64,000 nt of DNA from contig JAZTWX010000025.1 in the NCBI GenBank assembly GCA_045636125.1, forward strand, positions 1 through 64,000, written 5' to 3'. The notes beneath the pieces were generated by a model. That model was not told where the DNA came from and made no database searches. It saw only the letters and a program-made list of their open reading frames with translations. Numbering within the stretch: the first letter of the stretch is position 1; each line of letters opens with the position of its first letter. Positions 16,188-25,514 of this stretch are shown here, piece by piece. The DNA comes from HGM04593 sp045636125. Its GTDB lineage: Bacteria > Bacteroidota > Bacteroidia > Bacteroidales > Bacteroidaceae. Position numbers and translations under genes: made by a program.

Positions 16188-17033
16188 ATGGCCGAAAAAA
16201 AGAAGATACAAAAGAGAGCCGGCGGACAGAAGAAGCCTTCTGCCCGCCGGCAATCATCTCGAGCAAAGAGCAGCGAGATGCCGCGGTGGTTGCAGGTTCT
16301 AATTGCAACCCTGCTGGCTTCTTGTGCCCTTTTCCTTGTATATACATTCTATTTCCGCCCCTATTTTTACCGCTTCCGCCCCTGTTACGGACTGAAGCAT
16401 TATGAAATTTGCCTCCCATCGGGGTATTCGGTATACGGCATCGACGTCAGCCGCCACCAGGGAGAAATTAACTGGGAGAAATTAAAAAGAGACAACCCCG
16501 CCGAGGCTCCAATATCGTTCGTATATATGAAAGCCACCGAGGGCAGCGACTACACCGACGCAAGATTCAAGGAGAATTTTGCCGAGGCCGCGAACCACGG
16601 CTTTATGCGAGGTGCCTACCACTACTTCAGCACAAAATCGAGCGGGAGCGCACAGGCGCAGATGTTTATAAAGACCGCGCAGCTAAAGAGCGGAGACCTG
16701 CCACCGATGATAGACATTGAGGAGAGGCCGAAGGACAAACAGAAATTCATTCAGGAGCTGAAGATTTTCATTGCCCTGGTGGAGAAACATTATGGCGTAA
16801 AACCCATACTCTACACCTACTACAAATACAAGAAACGCTACCTGAACGAAGAATTTTTCGACCGTTATCCGTCGTGGATTGCGCACTATTATGTAGACGC
16901 GCTCGACAAGGAGGTAAAATGGGTCGTCTGGCAATGTTCCGACATTGGAGAGGTGCCCGGCATACAGGAAAATGTCGACATAAACATATTCAACGGTACC
17001 ATAGAGCAACTGAAAAGTATGAGAATAAAATAA
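16188..17033 (+). CDS. Membrane-anchored GH25 lysozyme (muramidase)
   Basis: A 281-residue protein with a basic N-terminus, one membrane anchor (about 41-62, LQVLIATLLASCALFLVYTFYF) and a periplasmic GH25 domain. YGIDVSRHQGEINWEKL carries the conserved first Asp, YMKATEGSDYTD the catalytic Glu, and GAYHYFSTK and MIDIEE follow, with the family Asp/Glu pair. GH25 enzymes hydrolyse the MurNAc-GlcNAc bond; a role in cell-wall turnover is inferred. It lies 21 bp after the PPi-PFK gene and ends at a terminator. Confidence 0.92.
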   Translation: MAEKKKIQKRAGGQKKPSARRQSSRAKSSEMPRWLQVLIATLLASCALFLVYTFYFRPYFYRFRPCYGLKHYEICLPSGYSVYGIDVSRHQGEINWEKLKRDNPAEAPISFVYMKATEGSDYTDARFKENFAEAANHGFMRGAYHYFSTKSSGSAQAQMFIKTAQLKSGDLPPMIDIEERPKDKQKFIQELKIFIALVEKHYGVKPILYTYYKYKKRYLNEEFFDRYPSWIAHYYVDALDKEVKWVVWQCSDIGEVPGIQENVDINIFNGTIEQLKSMRIK

Positions 17034-17071
17034 AGAGAACAACTGCCCGCAAAAAGCATTGTTCTCTTTTT
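17032..17071. terminator. Terminator between GH25 and rluA-type gene
   Basis: Stem AAAGAGAACAA / TTGTTCTCTTT with a 16-nt loop and a T run. It overlaps the GH25 stop codon. Confidence 0.75.
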
Positions 17072-17091
17072 GTTTCAGCTTATAGAAACGG

Positions 17092-18168
17092 TTAAGAATT
17101 ATATGCTGCGCTTGCTGCCGAGTAGTTGCGCCAGGCCTCGAGCAGTGCCGTAAAGTCGGCGGGAAGTTCCGAGTCGAAGAACATCATCTCTTTTGTCGTG
17201 GGGTGCACAAAACCCAGCGTGCGGGCGTGCAGCGCCTGACGCGGACAGAGCTTGAAACAGTTGCGCACAAACTGGCTGTACTTGCTGAAATTTGTTCCTT
17301 TTAGAATTTCATCGCCACCATAAACATCGTCGTTGAAAAGGATGTGACCGATGTGCTTCATATGCACCCTTATTTGGTGGGTGCGGCCGGTCTCCAGGTT
17401 ACATTCAACAAGTGATACATAGGAAAGGCGCTCGAGCACCTTGTAGTGCGTAACGGCGTATTTTCCAATGCTCTCATCGGGCGACACGCACATTTGCAAG
17501 CGGTTGCGCGGGTTGCGGGTGATACTGCCCACAATGGTGCCCGTGTCCTCTTTTACCGAGCCCCATACAACGGCGTTATAGGTGCGTTTGGTTGTCTTGT
17601 TGAAGAACTGCATTCCAAGATGGGCTTTTGCAACAGCGGTTTTTGCAACTACCAGAAGGCCCGATGTATTCTTGTCTATTCGGTGCACAAGGCCCACCTG
17701 TGGGTCGTTGGCATCGAAATTCTTGTCGTCGCGCAAATGCCACGCAATGGCGTTGATGAGTGTGCCGTGGGTGTTGCCGCAACCGGGATGAACAACAAGC
17801 CCCGCAGGCTTGTTCACCACCATAAGGTCGCTATCCTCGTACACAATATCAAGGGGAATATCTTCGGCCACAATGCTGTTGTCGTAGGCCGGGGTATCCA
17901 TTGTAATTACAATGTTGTCGAGCGGCTTCACCTTGTAGTTGCTCTTCACAACCTTGCCGTTCACCGAAATTGCACCTGCATCGGCAGCCTGCTGGATTTT
18001 GTTTCTCGATGTATTTGCTACGTGATCAATGAGAAACTTATCTATGCGTATGGGAGATTGTCCCTTGTCGGCAACCAGGCGAATCTCTTTGAAAAGAGTC
18101 TCCTCAACCGCAAAATCGTCACCCTCGAAGAGTGCGTCGTTATCTTCAAAAAAATCGTTCACAGCCAC
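17092..18168 (-). CDS. rluD: RluA-family 23S rRNA pseudouridine synthase (RluD-like)
   Basis: A 358-residue enzyme converting uridine to pseudouridine in large-subunit rRNA. An S4 RNA-binding domain (about 38-90, RIDKFLIDHVANTSRNKIQQAADAGAISVNG) precedes the catalytic domain, where HRIDKNTSGLLV contains the catalytic Asp165 and ETGRTHQIRVHMKHIGH follows. An acidic N-terminal extension of about 35 residues precedes the S4 domain. The PASTA protein gene ends 6 bp upstream, a pairing common in Bacteroidetes. RluD specificity (helix 69) is inferred from similarity. Confidence 0.93.
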   Translation of the reverse strand: MAVNDFFEDNDALFEGDDFAVEETLFKEIRLVADKGQSPIRIDKFLIDHVANTSRNKIQQAADAGAISVNGKVVKSNYKVKPLDNIVITMDTPAYDNSIVAEDIPLDIVYEDSDLMVVNKPAGLVVHPGCGNTHGTLINAIAWHLRDDKNFDANDPQVGLVHRIDKNTSGLLVVAKTAVAKAHLGMQFFNKTTKRTYNAVVWGSVKEDTGTIVGSITRNPRNRLQMCVSPDESIGKYAVTHYKVLERLSYVSLVECNLETGRTHQIRVHMKHIGHILFNDDVYGGDEILKGTNFSKYSQFVRNCFKLCPRQALHARTLGFVHPTTKEMMFFDSELPADFTALLEAWRNYSAASAAYNS

Positions 18169-18174
18169 AGTGTT

Positions 18175-18768
18175 TTATTCGAACCACGATTCTTCCATAA
18201 TGGGCTCCGAGTCATCGACAACCTCGTCGCCGTTACCAATACAGAGCGTAAGTGTTGCACCTGCAGGCACCTTGTCGCCGTTATGCAGAGTATCTTCGCC
18301 CTTGAGAACGTGATAGACCCAGTCTACCTCTCCATTTATTTTCTGACGCTCGGCCAACTTAAAGCCTGCAGCACGCAAACGCGCCTCGGCCTCACGCAGT
18401 GAGCAGTTGTCTACAATGTGGGGCAATGCCACAAGCGGCTCACTACCCGAATTGAGCACCAACTGAATTTTGCGGCCATCCTTCACTTTTGCGCCACTCA
18501 AGGGCTGTTGGTCGATAACCACATCGGCTGCAACACCCTTACTGTACTTGTATTCAGTAATTTCAAAATCGAGACCTTGAGCGCGCAACACTTCAGAAGC
18601 CTCGTCAATGGAAAGACCACATACCGAAGGAACCTCGACCACCTGCCCGTGGAGAGTATAGGAGTCGATTCCCAAAAGCACAAGATAGCATATTGCCACA
18701 AGAGCGACAAACATTCCCACTATATTTATGAGCAATAAGCGCCCACCTTTTGCTACATTCTTTTTCAT
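18175..18768 (-). CDS. Membrane-anchored PASTA domain protein
   Basis: A 197-residue protein with one N-terminal membrane helix (LLLINIVGMFVALVAICYLVLLG) and at least two PASTA modules outside the membrane (VEVPSVCGLSIDEASEVLRAQGL ... VVIDQQPLSGAKVKDGRKIQLVLN, and PHIVDNCSLREAEARLRAAGF onward). PASTA domains bind muropeptides or uncrosslinked peptidoglycan. There is no kinase or transpeptidase domain here. The start at 18768 is chosen over 18843 because it gives a normal basic N-terminus before the helix. It is the first gene of an operon with rluD. Confidence 0.88.
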   Translation of the reverse strand: MKKNVAKGGRLLLINIVGMFVALVAICYLVLLGIDSYTLHGQVVEVPSVCGLSIDEASEVLRAQGLDFEITEYKYSKGVAADVVIDQQPLSGAKVKDGRKIQLVLNSGSEPLVALPHIVDNCSLREAEARLRAAGFKLAERQKINGEVDWVYHVLKGEDTLHNGDKVPAGATLTLCIGNGDEVVDDSEPIMEESWFE

Positions 18769-18936
18769 ATAATTTTGTTTTTTGAACAAGCGGGAAAAGA
18801 GGCCCACTCCTCGCAAAGGTACAAAAAAATACCCACATAACAATTACAAGAGCCCATTTTTGTGCAACCGCACAAGCGCATCGCGCAAGAGAAAAGACCA
18901 AGAACATTTAATAAAACAAAAGCACCCCGCGCTCGC

Positions 18937-18967
18937 TTGCTTTCTTTGCACTTTTATATTATCTTCG
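18937..18967 (+). promoter_or_regulatory. Promoter of the envelope-protein cluster
   Basis: TTG (18937-18939), 20 bp, TATCTTCG (18960-18967), one mismatch from TAnnTTTG. It lies 36 bp before the DUF4468 gene start. Confidence 0.5.
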
Positions 18968-19002
18968 CACAAATAATATTAATATTATAATTTATAGAGA
19001 TT

Positions 19003-19596
19003 ATGAAGAGAATTATCCCATTCATATTGCTGCTCGCCATTTCGGGCGGCGTGCAGGCACAGCTGTTCAAGAAAAAGGAGAAACGCCCCGCCGAAATATA
19101 TGCCGAGGGCAGAGTGCCCGTTGTAAACAACAAGGTTACATTTTGCGACACAATAAAAGCCGAGGGGCTGAGCGCTGCGCAAATTGAGACCATTGCAAAA
19201 GAGTGGTTCGCACAACGCTTTGTAAAGCCCACGGTCATAGGGTTCAACCTCTACGACCAGGAGAGCGAAGGCACGCTCATTGCAAAAGCCGAGGAGTACA
19301 TTGTGTTCAAGAAGCGCTTTTTTGTACTCAACCGCAGCCGCATAACCTATTTCCTCACAATCACAAGCACCGACGGCCGTTGCATCTTCAATATGTCGAG
19401 AATAACCTATTGGTGGGACGACGAGGCCGAGGACGGCGGCTTTAAGCTGAAAGCCGAAGAGTGCATTACCGACAAGGCATCGATTGACCAAAAAGGCAGG
19501 TTACGCAAATTCGAGGGCCGTTTCCGCACAAAGACCATCGACTTAAAAAATGCCCTTTTACAGGACCTCAGAACCCGACTTACAACAAGTAAATAA
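19003..19596 (+). CDS. DUF4468 domain-containing exported protein
   Basis: A 197-residue protein with a signal peptide (MKRIIPFILLLAISGGVQAQ). The domain begins PVVNNKVTFCDTIKAEGLSAAQIETIAKEWFAQRF, the DUF4468 pattern with a TBP-like fold common in Bacteroidetes. FKKRFFVLNRSRITYFLTITSTDGR and YWWDDE are typical later segments. Function is unknown. It is the first gene of a tight five-gene cluster (gaps 5-27 bp). Confidence 0.8.
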   Translation: MKRIIPFILLLAISGGVQAQLFKKKEKRPAEIYAEGRVPVVNNKVTFCDTIKAEGLSAAQIETIAKEWFAQRFVKPTVIGFNLYDQESEGTLIAKAEEYIVFKKRFFVLNRSRITYFLTITSTDGRCIFNMSRITYWWDDEAEDGGFKLKAEECITDKASIDQKGRLRKFEGRFRTKTIDLKNALLQDLRTRLTTSK

Positions 19597-19605
19597 CAAC
19601 ACTCC

Positions 19606-19776
19606 GTGGATAATATAAACAAAATAAGATATATTCTCAACATTCTCTTCCTCGCAGGAGCTGCAGCCACTTTCATCCTCTATTTCGTTGCGGGTGCAGG
19701 GTCGCTGTTCTTCTACACAGGCCTTGCGGCCATAAGCTGCAAAGTGTTTGAATTCATTCTGCGATTTATGCTGTAA
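19606..19776 (+). CDS. Small two-helix membrane protein, GTG start
   Basis: A 56-residue frame read directly from the sequence. GTG at 19606 follows the DUF4468 stop by 9 bp, and the stop is 5 bp before the porin ATG. The product begins MDNINKIRYILNILFLAGAA, with hydrophobic stretches at about 10-29 and 32-52 and a basic C-terminal tail. The perfect fit between neighbours and protein-like composition make it a real gene. Similar small membrane proteins precede putative porins in other Bacteroidetes, as far as I recall. Function unknown. Confidence 0.7.
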   Translation: MDNINKIRYILNILFLAGAAATFILYFVAGAGSLFFYTGLAAISCKVFEFILRFML

Positions 19777-19781
19777 CAAAA

Positions 19782-21857
19782 ATGAAACAGACAAGAATAT
19801 ACACCGCACTGCTTGTTGCTGCAATGCTCTTTGCAGCACAAAGTATTGTTGCACAATCGTCCGAGGGACTCGGTAGCGGAGAGATTTTCAACCCCTTCCA
19901 CAAACATAAGTCCGACAGCAGCAAAAGCAACCTTAAGGTGCCCACCGAAATTCACCAATGGCACATAGACGAGCTTTTGGGCGACGTTGTACCCGTGAAC
20001 GCCGACACCCTGCAATATCAGTTCCAGAACTGGCAGCGCACCGAGGGGGCAAACGGCGAGTACAACACGCTGGGCAATATGGGTGCGCCGCGTCAGACAC
20101 GCATATTCTTCAACCGCCCCGTAACCACCGCCTACGATTTTCTGCAGCCATACGACTATTTTGTAACACGCCCCGGCGAGCTTTTCTTCACCGACACAAA
20201 ATCGCCCTACACGAACATAAGCTACCACACATCGGGCAATAAAGTCGACGGCGACGACCGCCTGAAAATATATTTTGCGACAAATGCAGGCAAGAAGTTC
20301 GGTGTCGGAGGTATGTTCGACTACCTTTACGGCCGTGGACGATATGACCAGCAATCGTCGGCTTATATGAATTTCTCGCTCTTTTCATACTACCGCGGCG
20401 AGCGCTACAACTACCATTTCCTTGCAAGCCGTTACCATATGAAGCTTGCCGAAAATGGTGGTATAACCAACGACGACTACATAAAACGCCCCGAAGAGAC
20501 CGACGGCTCGAACAGCAACTTCGGCACAGCCGATATTCCCGTGAACTTCAACAAGGCGTGGAACAGAAACGAGGTATACACAGCCTTTTTCACCCACCAC
20601 TACAACCTGGGATATTACAAGAGCAACGCACTGGCTGCCGACACAAGCGCCGTTGCGAACAGCAGCACAGCTGATGATGAGGAAAAAGAGTTCATAAAGG
20701 TTGCCCGCATAGCCCACACCGTAGATTTTTCTTTCGGCGAGCGCCAGTTCCGCAACTACGAACAGCCCGCGGGCTACTATGCCGACAATTTCCTGCGTTT
20801 CGACTCAATTGACAAATATAAGAGCCTCTCCATTGAAAACCGCGTGGGCCTATCGCTCTACGAAGGCTTCAACAAATGGGCTGTTGCCGGGCTCACAGCA
20901 TATGCATCGCACCGCTACAACCGCTACTCGATGCCCGACACCATATTCGCCACCGGACGCGAATTCCGCAAGGCATACAACGAGCACACATTGTCGGTTG
21001 GAGGTATTTTGAGCAGCGAGTTCAACGAGCACGTGAGCTACAAGGTGCAGGGAGAGACCGCAATTGCCGGTGACGACCTTGGTACATTCTTGCTCGACGG
21101 CCGGATAACCGCGAAATTCAACCTATGGGGCAAGGGTGCAACCCTGCAGGCAAGAGCCTTTTCGCGCAACAACCGCCCATCGTTCTTCTACCGTCACTTC
21201 CACTCGGAGCACTATTGGTGGGACAAAGAGCTCGACAAAGAGTTCAAGACACGCATTGAGGCACGCGCCGAAATTGAAAAGACACGCACAAAAATTGTTG
21301 CAGGAGTAGAAAACATAAAGAACTACACCTACATTGCAAACAACTCGGTAAAGAGCAGTGACGGATACACAAGCAAGCTCGCCGTCGCACAGGCCGACGA
21401 AAACATACAGGTAGTATCGGCAACCCTGCAGCAAGGGTTCAAACTGGGTATTCTCAACCTCGACACCGAGCTTACCTACCAGAAGAGCAGCAACAGCGAC
21501 ATTCTCCCCTTGCCCGACCTTAACCTTTATGCAAACCTCTACATAAAGTTCAAGATTGCAGGCGTGCTCAACACCGAGCTTGGAGCCGATGTCTACTACT
21601 TTACATCGTATTACGCCCCCGACTACTCGGCAGCTTTGGGACAATTCTGCCTGCAGAACCCCAAAGAGAAGGTGGAGATTGGCAACTACCCCGTTGCAAG
21701 CGTATACGCCAACTTCCTGCTCAAGCAAACACGTTTCTATGTAAAATACCAGCACGCCAACGAGGGCACAGGCAACAGGAACTATTTCCTTGTACCCCAC
21801 TACCCGCAGAACCCTGCGCTATTGTGGCTGGGATTGTCGTGGAATTTCTACAATTAA
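19782..21857 (+). CDS. Putative outer membrane porin (Porin_10 family)
   Basis: A 691-residue protein with a signal peptide (ALLVAAMLFAAQSIVAQ) and a long run of alternating amphipathic strands rich in Tyr, Asn and Arg, as in Bacteroidetes Porin_10 beta barrels. HQWHIDELLGDVVPVNADTLQYQFQNW and YNTLGNMGAPRQTRIFFNRP near residues 58-115 are the conserved N-terminal region; the C-terminus ends WLGLSWNFYN with a terminal aromatic. Substrate unknown. It is the central gene of the cluster and likely abundant. Confidence 0.88.
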   Translation: MKQTRIYTALLVAAMLFAAQSIVAQSSEGLGSGEIFNPFHKHKSDSSKSNLKVPTEIHQWHIDELLGDVVPVNADTLQYQFQNWQRTEGANGEYNTLGNMGAPRQTRIFFNRPVTTAYDFLQPYDYFVTRPGELFFTDTKSPYTNISYHTSGNKVDGDDRLKIYFATNAGKKFGVGGMFDYLYGRGRYDQQSSAYMNFSLFSYYRGERYNYHFLASRYHMKLAENGGITNDDYIKRPEETDGSNSNFGTADIPVNFNKAWNRNEVYTAFFTHHYNLGYYKSNALAADTSAVANSSTADDEEKEFIKVARIAHTVDFSFGERQFRNYEQPAGYYADNFLRFDSIDKYKSLSIENRVGLSLYEGFNKWAVAGLTAYASHRYNRYSMPDTIFATGREFRKAYNEHTLSVGGILSSEFNEHVSYKVQGETAIAGDDLGTFLLDGRITAKFNLWGKGATLQARAFSRNNRPSFFYRHFHSEHYWWDKELDKEFKTRIEARAEIEKTRTKIVAGVENIKNYTYIANNSVKSSDGYTSKLAVAQADENIQVVSATLQQGFKLGILNLDTELTYQKSSNSDILPLPDLNLYANLYIKFKIAGVLNTELGADVYYFTSYYAPDYSAALGQFCLQNPKEKVEIGNYPVASVYANFLLKQTRFYVKYQHANEGTGNRNYFLVPHYPQNPALLWLGLSWNFYN

Positions 21858-21866
21858 CGCAAGAGT

Positions 21867-22847
21867 ATGAACACTGTAATCAAATGGGGCTTCATAGGCT
21901 GCGGCGAAGTTACCGAAAAGAAGAGCGGCCCGGCGTTTAACCTTATCAAAGGGTCGGAGGTTGTGGCCGTTATGGGACGCAACAAAGAAAAGACAAAGGA
22001 TTATGCCCGCCGACACAACATACCCCACTACTACACCGACGCGCAAGCCCTTATAGACGATCCCAACGTGAATGCAATATACATTGCAACGCCACCCTCG
22101 TCGCACGCCACATATGCAATTATGTCAATGAAGGCCGGCAAGCCGGTGTACGTTGAAAAGCCCCTCGCCGCAAGCTACGAGGACTGCGCCCGCATCAACC
22201 GCATCTCGCGCGAGACAGGCGTTCCCTGCTTTGTGGCATACTACCGCCGTTACCTGCCATACTTTCAAAAGGTAAAAGAGCTGTTGCCGCTTATTGGGCA
22301 GGTGCTGAACGTGCAGATAAGATTTGCCGTTCCACCGCGCGACCTCGACTACAACCGCGACAACCTGCCCTGGCGTGTAAACCCCGAAATTGCCGGCGGA
22401 GGATACTTCTACGACCTTGCCCCGCACCACATAGACCTGTTGCAGGATATGTTCGGCTGCATACTTTTTGCCGAGGGATACGCCACCAACCGCGGCAACC
22501 TCTACAAGGCCGAGGACACGGTGAGCGCCTGCTTCCAGTTCGAGAACGGAATACCCGGCTCGGGTTCGTGGTGCTTCGTATCGAACGAATCGTCGAAAGA
22601 GGACCACATTGAGATATTCGGCAGCAAGGGCAGCATAAAGTTTTCGGTATTTACATTCGAACCCATAGTATACAAGGGCGAGGATGGCACAAAAGAGTTC
22701 ACTGTGCCCAACCCCACATTTGTGCAACTGCCCCTTATCAGGAACATTGTGGAGCATTTGCAGCACAAGAGCAACTGCGCCTGCGACAGCATAAGCGCAA
22801 CACCCACCAACTGGGTGCTCGACAAGATTCTTGGAAAAATCATCTAA
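21867..22847 (+). CDS. Gfo/Idh/MocA family NAD(P)-dependent oxidoreductase
   Basis: A 326-residue cytosolic enzyme. The N-terminal Rossmann motif is WGFIGCGEVTEKKSGPAF; IATPPSSHATYAIMSMKAGKPVYVEKPLA contains the conserved EKP lysine of the family; FVAYYRRYLPYFQKV and YDLAPHHIDLLQDMFG (H of the catalytic region) follow. Such enzymes oxidise or reduce sugar or inositol hydroxyls. The substrate cannot be inferred. It sits 9 bp behind the porin gene and 27 bp before DUF4421. Confidence 0.92.
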   Translation: MNTVIKWGFIGCGEVTEKKSGPAFNLIKGSEVVAVMGRNKEKTKDYARRHNIPHYYTDAQALIDDPNVNAIYIATPPSSHATYAIMSMKAGKPVYVEKPLAASYEDCARINRISRETGVPCFVAYYRRYLPYFQKVKELLPLIGQVLNVQIRFAVPPRDLDYNRDNLPWRVNPEIAGGGYFYDLAPHHIDLLQDMFGCILFAEGYATNRGNLYKAEDTVSACFQFENGIPGSGSWCFVSNESSKEDHIEIFGSKGSIKFSVFTFEPIVYKGEDGTKEFTVPNPTFVQLPLIRNIVEHLQHKSNCACDSISATPTNWVLDKILGKII

Positions 22848-22874
22848 AACAAGGTGTAATTCTCATTACCCGCA

Positions 22875-23960
22875 ATGAGCAAAGGAGCCACATACAGAAT
22901 AACAACCCTGCTGTTTACCGCAGCAGCGCTGTTTTTTGCGGCAACAAGCGCCACCGCGCAGGAGAACCACTGGCAGCACAGCAAGATAATTGACTACACA
23001 AGCGAAAAACTGCACAAGGCCGAAGATATTATAGACAAGAGGCTCGACACTAAAGACTCGCTCTACGTCGCACCCAACCTTTATAATATGACCATCCTCA
23101 CGCAATACTCCTACAACTATGAGTATTACAAATTCAGCACCCCGGGCGGGAAGCAAGGTGTGAGAATAAGCCCCGAGAACAACAACAAGATAGGGCTCTA
23201 CGCAGGCTGGCGCTGGATATTCGCAGGCTGGAGTTTCGACCTCACAAAGAACAGCGCAAAGAAAGATTTCAATTTCAGTTTCTACACAGCAAAGCTTGGC
23301 ATCGACCTCTTTTTCCGCGAACGCTACGAGGGGTTCGAAATAACATCGGCACACGGCTTTTACGACAAGCAAGGAGAGGAGATAAAGAGGTTCAACCACG
23401 CATTCGACGGCTTCAAGACCAAACAGAAAGGCGTGAACGTATATTACATTTTCAACAACAAACGCTTTTCCTACCCCGCCGCGTACAGCCAGACAACCAA
23501 CCAACGCATCAGCGCGGGATCGTTCATCCTGGGGCTTTCTTACAACGAGCAGTCGTTCGATTTCAACTACTCAAGGCTCGACGAGAAACTGAAAGAGAGC
23601 CTCGAGCCCGAGCTTATGTTCAACAAGGTAAAGTACAAGGACTACAGCATAAATTTCGGTTACTCATATAACTGGGTGTTTGCAAAGAACTTCCTTGCCA
23701 ACATTTCCTTCACCCCTGGGATGGGATACAAGAATTCCTCGCTGCGCTTGAGGGACAGCAAGGAATTCATATCGAACGTAAACTTCGACTTTGTTACCCG
23801 CGCGGCCGTCGTGTACAACAACCAGGAGTATTACATAGGAGCATCATTGGTGGCACACACATACAGCTACCACAAGAAGACGCTCTCGGTTGTGAACTCG
23901 TTCGGTGTTATAAACCTGTACACGGGTTTCAATTTCTGGCGCAAGAAAAACAAACGTTAG
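22875..23960 (+). CDS. DUF4421 domain-containing outer membrane protein
   Basis: A 361-residue protein with signal peptide (LLFTAAALFFAATSATAQ) and a beta-barrel-like pattern. DTKDSLYVAPNLYNMTILTQYSYNYEYY and SPENNNKIGLYAGWRWIFAGWSFDL identify DUF4421, a Bacteroidetes outer membrane family. The C-terminus ends LYTGFNFWRKKNKR. It is the last gene of the cluster; its stop overlaps that of the convergent OmpP1-like gene by 4 bp, leaving no space for a separate terminator. Confidence 0.82.
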   Translation: MSKGATYRITTLLFTAAALFFAATSATAQENHWQHSKIIDYTSEKLHKAEDIIDKRLDTKDSLYVAPNLYNMTILTQYSYNYEYYKFSTPGGKQGVRISPENNNKIGLYAGWRWIFAGWSFDLTKNSAKKDFNFSFYTAKLGIDLFFRERYEGFEITSAHGFYDKQGEEIKRFNHAFDGFKTKQKGVNVYYIFNNKRFSYPAAYSQTTNQRISAGSFILGLSYNEQSFDFNYSRLDEKLKESLEPELMFNKVKYKDYSINFGYSYNWVFAKNFLANISFTPGMGYKNSSLRLRDSKEFISNVNFDFVTRAAVVYNNQEYYIGASLVAHTYSYHKKTLSVVNSFGVINLYTGFNFWRKKNKR

Positions 23961-25483
23961 AAGCGGAAGCCGAGGGTTGCAGTAACGTTGTGGCGCTTTT
24001 CGGTAATATCGGCGGGAGCATCGACAAGCGAGTCGTAGTAGCTATAGAATTGTGCATTCTGCATCGCATACTTATAGGCAACATCAAAATAGACACTCTT
24101 ACCTGCAAAGCCCAGGCCGGCTGTGAGAATATTGCTTTCGAGGCGGTTGCAATATTCGGTACTCGTGTCGGTGTACATAAGGCTGGTCTTTGCAGCACTG
24201 TTCTTGAAAGGAGCCGTCATATAGTTATAACCGCAACGCAAAGAGAACGCATCGCTCACATTATACAATGCACCCACGCGTAAAATGTGTTGCCCCTGCA
24301 TATTACTCTCAATCTCGTTGTTGAGGTCACGCATATCACCACCGTCGGCATATTCCAGTTTTGCCGAAGAGTAATCGACAAACTCATATTCGGCATCCAC
24401 AGCCACGCTCTTGCCGAACGTGTAGGCTGCCGAAAGGTTGAAACGCCACGGGGTAATGAGGCTGTAATCGACATATAAGTCCTCGCCATACGCATCCCAG
24501 TCGCGCGTATCCCACACCTCGCCGTCGGCACCTATCATTGTAGCCGAAGAGCAGTCGGTGAGGCTGTACCACGTGGGAGTGTGCAGCGACACACCCAAGC
24601 GCAACGAAGAGTACTCAAGCGGACGCACAATGGCACCCAGCTTCACATTGAAACCCTCACCGGCCGTGTTGTAGCGGTTCTTTAGTGTGTAATAATCGTA
24701 TTTGTCACAATATTCAGTGTACTCACTATAGCGCGAATAATCTACACTCATAGTGCTGAGGGTTATTCCAAGATAAAGGCGGTCGCTTATGTTGGCCGAC
24801 ACGTTAAAATCGAACTCGTCCACTCCACCCTTCTCGCTCGAATAGTAGTTCATCCTTGTGGGATAATCCTTGTTGACATCAGGCAAATATATTAATTCGC
24901 CATTATCATCGACCAATTTCGATGTAGAGGTGAGCAAGCCGAGCCACGGATAATTAAAAGAGGTGTAATCCTTGTAATCGATATAATCGGCATAATCGCC
25001 ACCGTTGTAATAGAGTTCCCACAGGCCATACTGCTGCGAGAAATAGTCGCCACTGCCGTTGAACAACGAGCCCGCAATCTCTTTCTTGGCATTGAAGTTG
25101 TTGCGACGGCTGTAATTGAAGCCCATATTGATGAACTCAAGAGACTCCTCGTTTACCTTTGTCGAAAGCACCATTCCCACATTGTCTATGCTGAAAGAGT
25201 TCTTGTCGGTGGTTATTTTTGACCCCGTCAGATTCGATTCGGTAACATTTTTATTCATCGACAAGGAGAAAGCAAAATCGTTTGAACGATAAAGACCAAT
25301 TCCTGCCGGGTTTGTGCCGATAACCGAGATATCGGTTCCAAGGGCACTCATTGCACCGCCCATTCCCACAAAACGCGCCGTTCCGCGAATGTCAGTATCA
25401 ACCAGACGCATTGCGTCGTAGCTGTTCTGCGCACCGGCATATACTCCGGTGGCAAGCATCAATATTGTGAATATTCTTTTCAT
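23957..25483 (-). CDS. OmpP1/FadL-like outer membrane transport protein
   Basis: A 508-residue beta-barrel protein with signal peptide (MKRIFTILMLATGVYAGAQ). The plug-like N-terminal segment RGTARFVGMGGAMSALGTDISVIGTNPAGIGLYRSNDFAFS is the typical OmpP1/FadL/TodX signature (an NPAG turn). Later LRCGYNYMTAPFKNSA and the C-terminal HNVTATLGFRF support a barrel. FadL-type channels take up hydrophobic compounds; the substrate is unknown here. It lies 31 bp after the 278-residue gene and shares its promoter. Confidence 0.88.
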   Translation of the reverse strand: MKRIFTILMLATGVYAGAQNSYDAMRLVDTDIRGTARFVGMGGAMSALGTDISVIGTNPAGIGLYRSNDFAFSLSMNKNVTESNLTGSKITTDKNSFSIDNVGMVLSTKVNEESLEFINMGFNYSRRNNFNAKKEIAGSLFNGSGDYFSQQYGLWELYYNGGDYADYIDYKDYTSFNYPWLGLLTSTSKLVDDNGELIYLPDVNKDYPTRMNYYSSEKGGVDEFDFNVSANISDRLYLGITLSTMSVDYSRYSEYTEYCDKYDYYTLKNRYNTAGEGFNVKLGAIVRPLEYSSLRLGVSLHTPTWYSLTDCSSATMIGADGEVWDTRDWDAYGEDLYVDYSLITPWRFNLSAAYTFGKSVAVDAEYEFVDYSSAKLEYADGGDMRDLNNEIESNMQGQHILRVGALYNVSDAFSLRCGYNYMTAPFKNSAAKTSLMYTDTSTEYCNRLESNILTAGLGFAGKSVYFDVAYKYAMQNAQFYSYYDSLVDAPADITEKRHNVTATLGFRF

Positions 25484-25514
25484 AGTAATTTCCCTTTACA
25501 TTGTGTCTATACCC

